DNA of 64,000 nucleotides from Halomonas sp. BDJS001 (GCF_026104355.1 NZ_CP110535.1:620001-684000); one strand, 5' to 3'; positions 15,294-25,602 are shown, counted from the stretch's first letter. The notes: generated from the letters alone by a model not told the origin. A program made the numbers and translations.

Positions 15294-17639
15294 ATGCACC
15301 CTACTTCTGCACCAGAGATTTTTCGACAGCTGGCGGATAAGTTGTCCTATGTCAGTGAAGAGGGGTTTTTTCACCACCTCGTGAGATCCTTGGCGGATAT
15401 TCTCGGCGTGGATCACGTTGTTGTTGAACATGTTGATAGCCATCAGAGTATTTCGACAACCCTGGCGGTGTGGTCTCAAGGTGAGTTCATTGAGCTGGCT
15501 CCCTATTCGCTCCAGGACACACCATGCCAGCAGGTCGCCAATCACTCACGTCTATTCGTTGCCTGCCAGATTCGCGAGCAGTTTCCGGATGACCAGCGTC
15601 TGGCGGCCTTGAAGGCAGAAGGGTATTTGGGCATCTCTATCGCGGCACCTGGCGGCGGCTTTTTGGGCGCTATTGTACTGATGCACTCCTCTGTCCTGAG
15701 GCTTCCTCCGTATGCCGACGAAGTATTACGTATCGCAGCGGCGTTGGCAGGCGCCGAATTGGCGCGCCAGTTAGCGGAGAGTCAAACACGCGAACGTCTG
15801 TTACATAAAAAGCTAGCGCTGCAGCGCATTGGTCGATACAACGAAGATTTGATTAACACCCTTCATGAGCAGCAACGTTTCCAGCACGCTGTGGTTAGCG
15901 TGGCCACTGCTGTATCAGCGGAAAATGGCGAAGCGTTTCTGCATCAATTAACCGCCCATATGGCTGAGGCGTTATCTGCCGAAGTGGGGTTTATAGCGTT
16001 ACTGGATGAGCAGGATGCCGATATTGCTCATACCTTAACGCTGTATTTCCATGGTCAGTGCCAGGATAATTTTGCTTATTATCTTCCCGGCGTCCCTTGT
16101 CACAAGGTCATGATAGAGCAGGAGTGTATCGTGCACGAGGGCGCCGCCATTATGCTGCCTGCCGAGAGCAACGGGGCGCTTTCGTGGGTAAACGGCTATG
16201 TTGGGCGGCGGTTGGATGATAGCCATGGCCAGCCCATGGGGCTTATTGGTGTCATGTTTAAAAAGCCGCTGAACGATGTGGAGGTGATGCGCAACGTACT
16301 GCAGATATTCGCCGCGCGGGCCGCTTCAGAGCTAGAGCGCCAGCAAGACGAAGTACGTATTCGCCAATTGGCCTTTTGTGATGCTGGCACCCAATTGCCT
16401 AATCGGTCGGCCTTTATGCGCCACTTGGAATGCGTGGTCGCTGATCCCCAAACCACTGAACTGGCGCTATTGCTGCTGGATCTTAATCATTTCAAAGAGA
16501 TCAATGATACCGCTGGCCACGATCTGGGTGATTTAGTCCTTAAGGCCGTGGCCGAACGCTTTGCGGCGTCGCTAACGGAGGGGCAGTACCTGGCCCGTTT
16601 AGGTGGCGATGAGTTTGTGGTGGTATGCCCCGGTGTCCAGGCAAACAGCGCGTTAGCGACGGCTCAGCGGCTGTGTGACAGCATCGCACTGCCCTTTATG
16701 GTTGAGCAACACTCTTTCGAGCTTTCCGTGGGCATCGGCCTCGCGCTTTATCCCCAGGATGCGGTAACGCCATTAGAGCTGCTGAAACACGCCGACATTG
16801 CCATGTACCAAGCAAAACGGCAAAAGCTTCCCGTGTGCGTATTTGAGCCCTGGATGGAGCGCATTGTGGCTGAACAGCTGCATATCGCCAAACGCTTAGC
16901 ATCAGCCATTGCAGAGAAACAGCTGAGTTTGCACTTTCAGCCTCAGGTAGATTTACACAGCGGCCGGTTAATTGGCGCCGAGGCACTGTGCCGGTGGCAC
17001 GATGAGGAGCTGGGCCAGGTTTCACCGGGCAAATTTATCCCCATTGCCGAGGAGCGCGGCATGATCGTTGCGCTTGGCAACTGGGTCATTGAAGAAGCCT
17101 GCAGGCAGCTTGCTGCATGGCGAGAGCAGGGGCACTCCATGCCTGGCCAGTTGGCGATTAATATTGCCGCCCAGCAGTTTGAAGAGGATGACCTGGTCGC
17201 CATCGTACTCAATCGCTGTGCCCAGTTCGCCGTTGAAGCGTCACAGCTGAGTCTTGAAATTACCGAAAGCGGCATCATGGAGAGCCCTGAAAAGGCAATT
17301 GCAATCACTGAAGTGTTAAAGAGCAAGGGGTTAGGGTTGTCTATTGATGATTTTGGCACCGGGTACTCGTCGCTTGCTTACTTGAAGCGCTTTGCCGCCG
17401 ATAAGATCAAAATCGACATCTCCTTCGTCCGCGATATGCTCACCAGCGACAATGACCGTGTCATTGTGGCAACGATTATTGCCATGGCGAATACGCTGGG
17501 TCTAGAGACCATTGCGGAAGGGATTGAAAACCGCAACCAGATTAATGCATTGCTCGCAATGGGCTGTGCCCAGGGGCAAGGCTACTACTTTGATCGGCCC
17601 TTGGCAGCTTCACAGTTTGCCCATCGTTGGCTCAGTTAG
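15294..17639 (+). CDS. GAF-GAF-GGDEF-EAL cyclic-di-GMP signalling protein
   Basis: 781 residues, no membrane segment. Two GAF-like sensory domains (about 15-165 and 190-345) precede a GGDEF domain (about 360-525, intact RLGGDEF near 436) and an EAL domain (about 535-780). EAL catalytic positions appear kept: AEALCRW, NIAAQQF, ITES, IDDFGTGYSS, KIDISF and AEGIEN. Either synthesis or breakdown of cyclic-di-GMP is possible, with the GAF domains setting the balance; the sequence does not say which dominates. It stands alone behind the AT-rich gap, so its control is probably independent. The RxxD inhibitory motif before GGDEF is not evident. Confidence 0.92.
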   Translation: MHPTSAPEIFRQLADKLSYVSEEGFFHHLVRSLADILGVDHVVVEHVDSHQSISTTLAVWSQGEFIELAPYSLQDTPCQQVANHSRLFVACQIREQFPDDQRLAALKAEGYLGISIAAPGGGFLGAIVLMHSSVLRLPPYADEVLRIAAALAGAELARQLAESQTRERLLHKKLALQRIGRYNEDLINTLHEQQRFQHAVVSVATAVSAENGEAFLHQLTAHMAEALSAEVGFIALLDEQDADIAHTLTLYFHGQCQDNFAYYLPGVPCHKVMIEQECIVHEGAAIMLPAESNGALSWVNGYVGRRLDDSHGQPMGLIGVMFKKPLNDVEVMRNVLQIFAARAASELERQQDEVRIRQLAFCDAGTQLPNRSAFMRHLECVVADPQTTELALLLLDLNHFKEINDTAGHDLGDLVLKAVAERFAASLTEGQYLARLGGDEFVVVCPGVQANSALATAQRLCDSIALPFMVEQHSFELSVGIGLALYPQDAVTPLELLKHADIAMYQAKRQKLPVCVFEPWMERIVAEQLHIAKRLASAIAEKQLSLHFQPQVDLHSGRLIGAEALCRWHDEELGQVSPGKFIPIAEERGMIVALGNWVIEEACRQLAAWREQGHSMPGQLAINIAAQQFEEDDLVAIVLNRCAQFAVEASQLSLEITESGIMESPEKAIAITEVLKSKGLGLSIDDFGTGYSSLAYLKRFAADKIKIDISFVRDMLTSDNDRVIVATIIAMANTLGLETIAEGIENRNQINALLAMGCAQGQGYYFDRPLAASQFAHRWLS

Positions 17640-18020
17640 CTTAGGCAGCTAGGTTATGAAAGGTTATGCATGCCAATGGCTACTGCGGCTTACAATAGTT
17701 CTCAGTGAAAAGGCTTAAGTCTGTAGACGACCACCTTACTATAGCGCCTAATCACACTTGCTCAACATATTGAGCAAGTTCTAATTTTTTCTTCATCCCT
17801 TTCAAAAAGCCCGGTCAGTCAGGGTGCCAAGTAGTCTAGACTCATGCTATACCTAAGCTGTAATCTCAACTTCATATGCGCTCACGGTGTGTGCTTTAGC
17901 GATGGTGAGTAATAGCAAAAGGACGCATTTAGCTGATCGAAAGGACTCTATACGTATGTCGGTTCGGCAAATAAGCGAATTTGAATTCAGTCAAAGGATT
18001 GTACAGGAGCATTGCGCTAA
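17640..18020. other. intergenic region between the GGDEF-EAL gene and opgG
   Basis: This 381-base gap holds one terminator-like hairpin (17756-17787) and the presumed opgG promoter and leader. I found no coding frame and no promoter boxes good enough to name. Confidence 0.5.
17756..17787 (+). terminator. terminator-like hairpin
   Basis: ACTTGCTCAA and TTGAGCAAGT form a 10-base stem around CATA, followed by TCTAATTTTTT. It lies 116 bases after the GGDEF-EAL stop and likely ends that transcript. Confidence 0.65.
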
Positions 18021-19604
18021 ATGAGTGAATCGACCCTGCAAAGTAAATTCTCAAGTCGCAAAGGTTGTTTTTCAGCAGCGCTTCTATGCGGGCTGCTTGT
18101 TGGGAGCATCCCCCTTGAGGCTTTTGCGTTTGGCTTTGATGATGTCGCTCGAAGGGCCGAGGAACTGGCCCAGCAGGGCTACCGTGCCCCAGAAACGTCC
18201 TTGCCGGATCAGTTGCGTGAACTCAGCTATACCGAGTATTCGCAAATACAGTACAAGCGCGATCGCGACGTATGGAGCGGTAAAGGCGCACCTTTTACGC
18301 TGAGCTTTATCCCTGAAGGAATGCATTATGCCAGTGCTATCCAATTAAACAGTATTGATCAGGAGGGCGAGGTTCACGGCTTTGCTTACAGTCCTGACGA
18401 CTTTACCTATGGTGATTTAGACATCTCCGACGATGTTATGCAGAGCGATGGCGTGGGTATCGCCGGCGTCAGAATCAACCACTCACCCAACGGCGTTGAT
18501 AGTAAGGAGGTGATGGTATTTCTAGGCGCAAGCTATTTTCGCGCCGTGGGCAGTGGTCAGGTTTACGGTCTTTCAGGACGAGGGTTGGCCGTTGACACAG
18601 GATTATCGTCGGGCGAAGAGTTCCCACGCTTTAGCGAAATTTGGATTGTCGAACCAAGCCCAGAAAGTCAGTACTTGACGATTTTCGCCCTGCTTGACTC
18701 GCCAAGCGTTACCGGTGCCTACCGCTTCGTGCTACGTCCCGGAGAAGACACCATCGTCGACGTACAGTCGCGGCTATATTTGCGTCGGGCTGTCGAGAAG
18801 CTGGGGATTGCACCGTTAACCAGTATGTATCTCTACGGCCCGGAGCAGCCTTCCTCGACACAACACTATATCCCGGCCATGCATGACTCGAATGGGCTAT
18901 TAATCAGCGATGCTCAGAATGGCTGGCTGTGGCGCCCGCTAGCCAATCCGGCCAGATTGATGATGAATAGGCATGCCACACCTCAGTTACGCGGTTATGG
19001 CTTGATGCAGCGTGGCCATAATTTTAGCGATTATCAGGATATTGATGCACGTTATGATTTGCGCCCAAGCGCCTGGGTTGAGCCACGCAACGAGTGGGGA
19101 GCCGGTAGCGTTGAGCTGATTCAGATTCCGACAGACAACGAGACCAATGACAACATCGTCTCGATGTGGCTGGCTGACGAAACGTATGAACCAGGAGCAC
19201 CGCTGGAATTCGATTACCGCATTACGTTCACCGCAAATGAAAGCCGTCACCTTGATCCTGAGCTTGCCTGGGTGGCAGAGACGCGTCGCTCACGGGGTGA
19301 GGTGATTCGCGATGACCTGGTGCGTGAGCCCGATGGTACACTTGCCTTCGTTCTAGACTTTGTCGGGCCCTCGCTTGAAGGTATCGGCAACGGCGCCAAT
19401 CTGAGCGTTGAAGCCAGCGTAGGCGATAATGGCGAATTGGCCGCTAGTCGCGTTGTGCATAATCCGGCCACGAACGGTTGGCGTGTGTTTGTCAATGTGA
19501 AGCGCAATAACGGCAATCAGCCTTTGGATATCAGGGCCAGGCTAATGCTTGATGGCAAGCCACTATCTGAGACTTGGTACTATAGGTTGCCCGCCAATGG
19601 CTGA
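18021..19604 (+). CDS. opgG: osmoregulated periplasmic glucan biosynthesis protein OpgG
   Basis: 527 residues, the usual MdoG/OpgG length. A signal peptide ends near AFA|FGFDD, then the family start FGFDDVARRAEELAQQGYRAP follows. The protein is periplasmic and acts on nascent glucan backbones during branching and release. Conserved stretches include MYLYGPEQP, NGWLWRPLANP and RGYGLMQRGHNFSDYQD. The C-terminal immunoglobulin-like part ends in TWYYRLPANG. Its last eight bases overlap the OpgH start (ATGGCTGA), a tight operon arrangement. Periplasmic glucans are a low-osmolarity adaptation, which fits an organism that meets shifting salinity. Confidence 0.95.
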   Translation: MSESTLQSKFSSRKGCFSAALLCGLLVGSIPLEAFAFGFDDVARRAEELAQQGYRAPETSLPDQLRELSYTEYSQIQYKRDRDVWSGKGAPFTLSFIPEGMHYASAIQLNSIDQEGEVHGFAYSPDDFTYGDLDISDDVMQSDGVGIAGVRINHSPNGVDSKEVMVFLGASYFRAVGSGQVYGLSGRGLAVDTGLSSGEEFPRFSEIWIVEPSPESQYLTIFALLDSPSVTGAYRFVLRPGEDTIVDVQSRLYLRRAVEKLGIAPLTSMYLYGPEQPSSTQHYIPAMHDSNGLLISDAQNGWLWRPLANPARLMMNRHATPQLRGYGLMQRGHNFSDYQDIDARYDLRPSAWVEPRNEWGAGSVELIQIPTDNETNDNIVSMWLADETYEPGAPLEFDYRITFTANESRHLDPELAWVAETRRSRGEVIRDDLVREPDGTLAFVLDFVGPSLEGIGNGANLSVEASVGDNGELAASRVVHNPATNGWRVFVNVKRNNGNQPLDIRARLMLDGKPLSETWYYRLPANG

Positions 19605-22104
19605 AACACTGTCTTCTTTGCAGGCAACGCCAACGGATATCTATTTAGAGCGGTTAGCGCTGGAGACCCAGGATCGTGAGGAGCGCTACAAGTTACTGGT
19701 CGGTGATCTTGATAAACACGAGATGGCTTCGCTTCACGCGGCGTTGGGTGGTGAGAGAGAGTGGCAGAGTAAAGAGAGTGATGATCCGGCAGCCTTGTCA
19801 GTGGGTAGGCGCTTGGCGCTTGCTTATGCAGAGCCGCCACTAGCGCCACCGGAAGTGCTGTCAACGGACGCATCGGGCATTACACGTCTCCGCACTGCGC
19901 CAGCAATGAAGCGAACGCCGCTGGCCCCCCAGCAGTGGTCGACGAATCCTTTTGTGAATATTGGTCGCCGCTTCAAGCGCTGGGCAAATGGTGATTTTCG
20001 TCGGCGCAGAAGAGAGTCACCCTCCGCGTCCTGGAAGTGGGTCGCCACTAGGCGACGCTGGGTTTTGCTAGTGCTGATTTTCGGTCAAAGTATCATCGCT
20101 GCCAATCAGATGCGTACCGTCCTCCCTGGCCAGGGCCTGCAGTGGCTTGAGATAGCTATCCTGTCGTTATTTGTGTTGCTATTCGCCTGGGTATCCGCCG
20201 GGTTTTGGACTGCCTTGATGGGGTTTTTCCAGCTATTACGAAGCCATGACCGCTACGCCATAGACAGCGAGGTTGGCGACGAGCCGATTGATGATGAGGC
20301 ACGCACAGCGTTGCTGGTGCCCATCTGTAACGAGGACGTTGCCAGGGTATTTGCCGGGGTGCGCGCCACTCTGGAGTCTTTGCGCAGCACGGGTAATGAT
20401 CGCCATTTTGACATCTTCATCCTGAGCGATACGTCCGATCCCGATACTGCCATTCAAGAAACCTATGCCTGGTTGGTGTTGTGCCGCGACCTGGAGGCCT
20501 TCGGACAGGTCTTCTATCGCCGTCGACAGCGTCGTGTGAAACGTAAGAGCGGAAACCTTGACGATTTTTGCCGGCGCTGGGGAGCACTCTATCGCTATAT
20601 GCTGGTATTGGATGCCGATAGCGTCATGAGTGGCCAATGCCTTACCCGGCTGGTGCAAATGATGGAGGTGCACGCCAATGTTGGTATTATCCAAACGGCG
20701 CCACGTGCTTCCGGACGTCTCAATTTATACGCGCGCATGCAGCAGTTTGCGACGCGGGTTTACGGGCCGCTGTTTACCGCCGGGCTGCATTTTTGGCAGT
20801 TAGGTGAGTCGCATTACTGGGGCCATAACGCGATCATTCGCCTCGCCCCGTTTATGCAGCACTGCATCCTGGCGCCACTGCCCGGTAAAGGCTCGATGTC
20901 TGGGGAGATTTTATCCCATGATTTTGTCGAAGCGGCGCTGATGCGCCGCGCCGGTTGGGGGGTATGGATTGCCTACCAACTGGAAGGCAGCTATGAGGAA
21001 ATGCCGCCGAATCTGCTCGATGAGCTCAATCGCGACCGACGTTGGTGCCACGGCAATTTGATGAACTTCCGGCTGTTTTTTTCCCAAGGCATTCATCCCG
21101 TGCACCGTGCCGTTTTTCTGACCGGTTTAATGTCTTATCTTTCTGCGCCGCTATGGTGTCTTTTCCTAGTACTGTCTACCGCACTTTTAGCCGTACATAC
21201 GTTTAGCACCCCCGACTACTTTCCTGAGCCGGGGATGCTGTTTCCTGTTTGGCCGCAGTGGAACCCCTCCTTAGCAGTAGGACTGTTTGGTGTGACGGCT
21301 TTACTGCTGTTCTTGCCTAAGCTGCTCAGCGTATTGCTGGTGTGGATACAGGGTAGTCGTCAATTTGGCGGGCCACTCAAGGTGTTGGCGAGCATGGTGC
21401 TTGAGTCGCTATTCTCGATGCTATTGGCGCCAGTCAGGATGCTGTTTCACACTCGCTTTGTGCTTACGTCATTAATGGGGCGGGCGGTTCAGTGGCGCTC
21501 ACCATCGCGGGAAAATAGCGACACGACCTGGGGGGATGCCTTTCGCGCTCATTGGAGTCAAACCCTAATAGGGGCTGTGTGGGCAGCGGGTGTTTACGTT
21601 ATGGAACCAACCTTTCTGTGGTGGCTCTCGCCCATCGTCGTCGCCTTGATGCTGTCGATCCCGGTATCCGCGCTGTCGAGCCGTGTCTCGTTAGGGCGGT
21701 TCTGCTTCCGAAGGCGGTTGTTCCGGATTCCCGACGAAACGCAACCGCCTCGGGTACTGCGGCGCATGGTGAGCTTGCTCTCCCGTATGAACACAGGCAT
21801 GGCGGCGCCCTCTTTTGCCCAAGTGGTGGTAGACCCTGTGCCCAATGCGTTGGCCACTGCCTTAGCTACATCACGGCATACCGATGTTGAACCAATACGT
21901 CGACGCCGGGCCGAGCGGGTGGCACGTGGTGTAAGAATGGGGCCAGCGGCGATGAGTCGGTTGGAGCGTTTGGATTTTCTAGATGACCCGGTGATGCTGT
22001 CGCAACTGCATTATCACATTTGGGACAACAGCAAGGCGCACCACAGTTGGTTTGATTGTGGTCTGCCAGGGCGTGAATCCAAGCACCTGCCGACCTTTAA
22101 CTAA
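19597..22104 (+). CDS. opgH: glucans biosynthesis glucosyltransferase OpgH
   Basis: 835 residues from the ATG at 19597, which overlaps the opgG stop; an in-frame start at 19549 would lie well inside opgG. A cytoplasmic N-terminal region is followed by two membrane helices (about 165-230), a family-2 glycosyltransferase domain with LVPICNED, the LDADSVMS metal/UDP site and the NRDRRW (QxxRW-like) motif, and then a cluster of membrane helices (about 505-710). It polymerises glucose from UDP-glucose and passes the chain to the periplasm, where OpgG acts. The C-terminal tail is basic and cytoplasmic. Confidence 0.95.
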   Translation: MAETLSSLQATPTDIYLERLALETQDREERYKLLVGDLDKHEMASLHAALGGEREWQSKESDDPAALSVGRRLALAYAEPPLAPPEVLSTDASGITRLRTAPAMKRTPLAPQQWSTNPFVNIGRRFKRWANGDFRRRRRESPSASWKWVATRRRWVLLVLIFGQSIIAANQMRTVLPGQGLQWLEIAILSLFVLLFAWVSAGFWTALMGFFQLLRSHDRYAIDSEVGDEPIDDEARTALLVPICNEDVARVFAGVRATLESLRSTGNDRHFDIFILSDTSDPDTAIQETYAWLVLCRDLEAFGQVFYRRRQRRVKRKSGNLDDFCRRWGALYRYMLVLDADSVMSGQCLTRLVQMMEVHANVGIIQTAPRASGRLNLYARMQQFATRVYGPLFTAGLHFWQLGESHYWGHNAIIRLAPFMQHCILAPLPGKGSMSGEILSHDFVEAALMRRAGWGVWIAYQLEGSYEEMPPNLLDELNRDRRWCHGNLMNFRLFFSQGIHPVHRAVFLTGLMSYLSAPLWCLFLVLSTALLAVHTFSTPDYFPEPGMLFPVWPQWNPSLAVGLFGVTALLLFLPKLLSVLLVWIQGSRQFGGPLKVLASMVLESLFSMLLAPVRMLFHTRFVLTSLMGRAVQWRSPSRENSDTTWGDAFRAHWSQTLIGAVWAAGVYVMEPTFLWWLSPIVVALMLSIPVSALSSRVSLGRFCFRRRLFRIPDETQPPRVLRRMVSLLSRMNTGMAAPSFAQVVVDPVPNALATALATSRHTDVEPIRRRRAERVARGVRMGPAAMSRLERLDFLDDPVMLSQLHYHIWDNSKAHHSWFDCGLPGRESKHLPTFN

Positions 22105-22147
22105 GCTTACTAACGCGTGTTTAATAACTACCGCAGTTAATCAGGCC

Positions 22148-22179
22148 CGCGGAAGGCTGGCTTGTATAGCCTATCCGCG
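22148..22179. terminator. hairpin between convergent opgH and AraC gene
   Basis: CGCGGA-AGGCT pairs with AGCCT-A-TCCGCG, with one bulged base and a nine-base loop. No T run follows, so termination is plausible but not certain. Confidence 0.4.
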
Positions 22180-22185
22180 ATTGGC

Positions 22186-23133
22186 TCAAAACGCTTTCCC
22201 ATTAAGTGTTTGAGAAGGTGACTCCCCAAACTGCTGCTTATAGTCGTGGGCAAATTGGCCCAGATGCCAGAAGCCCCAATAGGTCGCAATGTCTGTTACC
22301 GACTGCTCCGGCGATGCCGCCCGCAGCGCCCGGCGTACGCGATTCAGCCGTGTCAGGCGTAAAAACTGTAGTGGGCTAATGCCTAAAATGGTCGTAAAAC
22401 TGTATTGCAGCGTGCGACGGCTAACATGGGTCAACTGGCAAAGCTCCTCCATGGTCACCGGGCCATCCAAATGTTCGTCTACATAGCGCTTAACACGATC
22501 AACCACGTCCTTGCGATGGGCGTAGCTGGGGGGCAGTTCGGCGCTAGGCTGCTCTGCCTGTAGCAGTTCCAGTAGCGCCATAAGCAGAATATCTTGATGA
22601 ATATGGCTGGCGATCGTCAGCGTTTGGCTGGTGAGTAAACGTTCGATAAGAAACGATAAGGCATTCAGCGTCTGCTTGGGCGCAGGCCGACGTGGTCTCT
22701 CCTGCCAGCGTTTATCCAGGCTCACACCCTGCCGTTGGGCAGCCTCTGCTAACGCTGGTAGCTGAATCACTAGTCCATAGATATCGAAGGTTTCGGGGGT
22801 GACCAGCTCAAAGTCCCGTCCGCCAGGGCGGCACATCACCTCGCCCGCGCTAAGCGGTTGACCATTGATACGCGTACCCTGGCGAGTGGTAGGAATCCCG
22901 ATCCACAGCGAGTTTGGCCACACCCGGCAATCCTGACGTAGTGCCTGCCCGGTGTACTCCTTAAACACCTGCATGGTTTCAAGTGCCACTTCATCCAGGC
23001 GGCCATAGAAGCTGCCAGGGCTAAGCTGATCGTACTCCTGCTGCCAGCGCGTCAGGTTTTGCGCATGCTCATCGGCATCAAAGGCCTCTTGAATGCACCT
23101 TGTTGGTGCAAATGAGCTGTCGAGCGTGGTCAT
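22186..23133 (-). CDS. AraC-family regulator, EutR-like
   Basis: 315 residues from the ATG at 23133, chosen because GAGGTG lies six bases before it; a GTG nine bases earlier is also in frame. The C-terminal AraC DNA-binding domain (about 210-312) has both helix-turn-helix units, the first at VTMEELCQLTHVSRRTLQYSF and the second at SVTDIATYWGFWHLGQFAHDYKQQFG. The latter strongly resembles EutR and related ethanolamine regulators. The gene is divergent from eutBC, so activation of the ethanolamine genes in response to ethanolamine (in enteric EutR, with adenosylcobalamin) is likely. The ligand is an inference from family and position. Confidence 0.85.
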   Translation of the reverse strand: MTTLDSSFAPTRCIQEAFDADEHAQNLTRWQQEYDQLSPGSFYGRLDEVALETMQVFKEYTGQALRQDCRVWPNSLWIGIPTTRQGTRINGQPLSAGEVMCRPGGRDFELVTPETFDIYGLVIQLPALAEAAQRQGVSLDKRWQERPRRPAPKQTLNALSFLIERLLTSQTLTIASHIHQDILLMALLELLQAEQPSAELPPSYAHRKDVVDRVKRYVDEHLDGPVTMEELCQLTHVSRRTLQYSFTTILGISPLQFLRLTRLNRVRRALRAASPEQSVTDIATYWGFWHLGQFAHDYKQQFGESPSQTLNGKAF

Positions 23134-23360
23134 GAAGCGCACCTCGCAGTGTTAATTTGGCTAATCATAATTTATGTTTTGCCATAACGTTTTGTATTTA
23201 TTTGAATTTGTGAAATGTTAGTGGGTTTGCCAAAACTCGATACTACCTGACTAGTGATAGCGCTATGGTAGAAACAAGCAAGTTTTATACCTCAACGCGT
23301 ATGCCTGACGCTGTGTCTAAAAATATACGTAGAAATTGAAATATAAAAAAGGAAGGCCCC

Positions 23361-24776
23361 ATGACGCAGACCTATCACACGACGGTGGGGAGCCGCCGCT
23401 ACCGTTTTGCCAGTCTAGCTGAGCTGATGGCCAAAGCCACACCGCCCCGTTCCGGCGACCGCTTGGCCGGGGTAATGGCCGAGAGCGCCGAAGAGCGGGT
23501 GGTCGCTCAAATGGTTTTGGCGGAACTGCCGCTCACCACCTTTTTGAATGAGGTCTTGATCCCCTACGAAGAGGATGAAATCACTCGGCTGATTATCGAT
23601 GACCATGACGCCGACGCTTTCGCCCCCCTCCGTCACCTTACCGTCGGCGATTTTCGTAACTGGCTACTCTCCGATCACGCGACTAGTGACGTATTAACGC
23701 AGGTAAAAGCGGGTATTACCCCCGAAATGGCCGCTGCCGTCAGCAAGCTGATGCGCAACCAGGATTTGATCCTCGTGGCTAAAAAGTGCCAAGTCACGAC
23801 TGCTTTTCGCAATACGATTGGTCTGCCGGGAAGACTCTCCACACGACTGCAGCCCAATCACCCCACCGATGATGTGACCGGCATTGCGGCGAGCATACTG
23901 GATGGCCTGCTCTACGGCAGCGGTGATGCGGTGATTGGCATCAACCCCGCGACGGATAACGTCGCCCAGAGCGTCAAGCTGATGCGCCTGATGGATGAGG
24001 TGATTCAGAAGTATCAGATCCCCACCCAATCCTGCGTGCTTACCCACGTAACGAACACGCTGGAAGCTATAGAGCAGGGCGCCCCGGTCGATCTGGTGTT
24101 TCAATCCATTGGCGGCACCGAGGCCACCAACCGTAGCTTTGGTTTTGACTTGAGTACTCTCGCCGAAGCCGAAGCAGCGGCGCAGTCGCTCAATCGCGGC
24201 ACAGTGGGGCGCAACGTAATGTATTTCGAAACCGGCCAGGGCAGCTCGCTCTCCGCTGACGCTCATCACGGGCTCGACCAGCAAACCTGCGAGGCTCGCG
24301 CTTACGCGGTGGCGCGCAAATTTAATCCGCTGTTGGTTAACACCGTAGTGGGGTTTATCGGCCCCGAGTACTTGTTCGACGGTAAAGAGATCACCCGGGC
24401 CGGGCTGGAGGATCACTTCTGCGGCAAGCTGCTGGGCGTGCCCATGGGCTGCGATGTCTGCTACACCAACCACGCCGAAGCTGACCAGAACGATATGGAT
24501 AACCTGCTCACGCTGCTCGGCGTGGCGGGCTGCAACTTCATAATGGGTATCCCCGGCTCTGATGACATTATGCTCAATTACCAGACTACCTCCTTTCACG
24601 ACGCGCTCTACGCCCGGCGGGTGCTGGGGCTGAAGGCCGCGCCGGAGTTTGAGCGTTGGCTCGAAGAGATGCAGATTTTCCAGGATGTGAGCACCCACCG
24701 GCTCAACGACCAGTTTCCCGCCGCCTTTGCCAACAGCCTGCGCCACCTGCCCAAGGAGCCGCACCATGGCACATGA
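23361..24776 (+). CDS. eutB: ethanolamine ammonia-lyase large subunit
   Basis: 471 residues, close to the family's 453-465. This is the substrate-binding barrel subunit of the adenosylcobalamin-dependent enzyme that turns ethanolamine into acetaldehyde and ammonia. Family stretches are clear: FNEVL-like start of the barrel, VGxNPATDN (as GINPATDN), FQSIGGTE, MYFETGQGSSLSADAHHG, NTVVGFIGPEYL and GVPMGCDVCYTNHAEADQNDMDNL. A GGAAGG ribosome site precedes the ATG. The gene overlaps eutC by 11 bases. A cobalamin requirement follows from the family, but no cobalamin gene or riboswitch is in the window. Confidence 0.97.
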   Translation: MTQTYHTTVGSRRYRFASLAELMAKATPPRSGDRLAGVMAESAEERVVAQMVLAELPLTTFLNEVLIPYEEDEITRLIIDDHDADAFAPLRHLTVGDFRNWLLSDHATSDVLTQVKAGITPEMAAAVSKLMRNQDLILVAKKCQVTTAFRNTIGLPGRLSTRLQPNHPTDDVTGIAASILDGLLYGSGDAVIGINPATDNVAQSVKLMRLMDEVIQKYQIPTQSCVLTHVTNTLEAIEQGAPVDLVFQSIGGTEATNRSFGFDLSTLAEAEAAAQSLNRGTVGRNVMYFETGQGSSLSADAHHGLDQQTCEARAYAVARKFNPLLVNTVVGFIGPEYLFDGKEITRAGLEDHFCGKLLGVPMGCDVCYTNHAEADQNDMDNLLTLLGVAGCNFIMGIPGSDDIMLNYQTTSFHDALYARRVLGLKAAPEFERWLEEMQIFQDVSTHRLNDQFPAAFANSLRHLPKEPHHGT

Positions 24777-25602
24777 TCCATCATCACCCATCGTGGTGGA
24801 GAACCCCTGGGAGCGGCTAAACGCCTTTACCGACGCACGAATTGGCCTGGGGCGCGCTGGGGTCAGCCTGCCGACCAGCAAACTGCTGGCGTTTCAACTC
24901 GCCCATGCCCAAGCCCAGGATGCGGTTCACTGCCCGCTGGATGTGGAAGCACTCTCCGCAGAGCTAACCCAAGCCCTAAGTTTGTCTGAAGCACCGCTCC
25001 GCCTGCACAGCCACGCCCAGGATCGTGCCATGTACCTGCAGCGGCCCGACTATGGCCGTCGCCTTAACGACCAGACCCGTGAGTACCTACAGAAAGCCGC
25101 TGAGTCTCAGCAGCGCTATGACCTTGCGGTGGTGATTGTCGATGGGCTTTCTGCGCTGGCCGTTCAGCAAAACAGTGCGCCGTTTCTTAGCGCGCTTTAT
25201 CAGATGCTTGATAAAGATGCCGCGGATTGGCAGCTAGCGCCGCTAACCATAGTTGAGCAGGGCCGAGTGGCCATAGGTGATGAGGTGGGTGCACTGCTTA
25301 ATGCCGATGCCGTGCTGGTGATGATCGGTGAACGACCAGGGCTAAGCTCGCCGGACAGCCTGGGGCTGTATATGACCTGGGCACCGGAACCGGGGCTAAA
25401 AGATGATCGGCGCAACTGTATTTCCAACGTACGCCCGGCAGGTCTACAAGTGGAGGAGGCTGCTCGACGCTTCTTTCTGCTGTTAAAAGAGGCCCGGCAG
25501 CTCAAGGTATCCGGGGTTAAGTTAAAAGACCGCAGTGAAGACGATGTGCTGGAAGGTGATGCCTCTTCCGGTTCAACACGCAACTTTCTGGTCGCTGATT
25601 AA
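24766..25602 (+). CDS. eutC: ethanolamine ammonia-lyase small subunit
   Basis: 278 residues from the ATG at 24766, preceded by AAGGAG; an in-frame codon at 24727 lies deep inside eutB and lacks support. The protein completes the cobalamin-binding site of the lyase. Recognisable features are TPARIGLGRAG-type DARIGLGRAGVSLPT at the start, DLAVVIVDGLSA and MIGERPGLSSPDSLGLYMTWAP, and the closing SNVRPxGL. No encapsulation peptide typical of microcompartment EutC is obvious at the N-terminus (about 15 residues before WERLNAFT), in keeping with the absence of shell genes nearby. Confidence 0.96.
   Translation: MAHDPSSPIVVENPWERLNAFTDARIGLGRAGVSLPTSKLLAFQLAHAQAQDAVHCPLDVEALSAELTQALSLSEAPLRLHSHAQDRAMYLQRPDYGRRLNDQTREYLQKAAESQQRYDLAVVIVDGLSALAVQQNSAPFLSALYQMLDKDAADWQLAPLTIVEQGRVAIGDEVGALLNADAVLVMIGERPGLSSPDSLGLYMTWAPEPGLKDDRRNCISNVRPAGLQVEEAARRFFLLLKEARQLKVSGVKLKDRSEDDVLEGDASSGSTRNFLVAD

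Noticed and set aside
23694-24881. 395-codon open frame on the minus strand across eutB
   Set aside because: It lies antisense to a clear EutB with all family motifs; long mirror frames are common in GC-rich DNA. Its translation has no recognisable motif.
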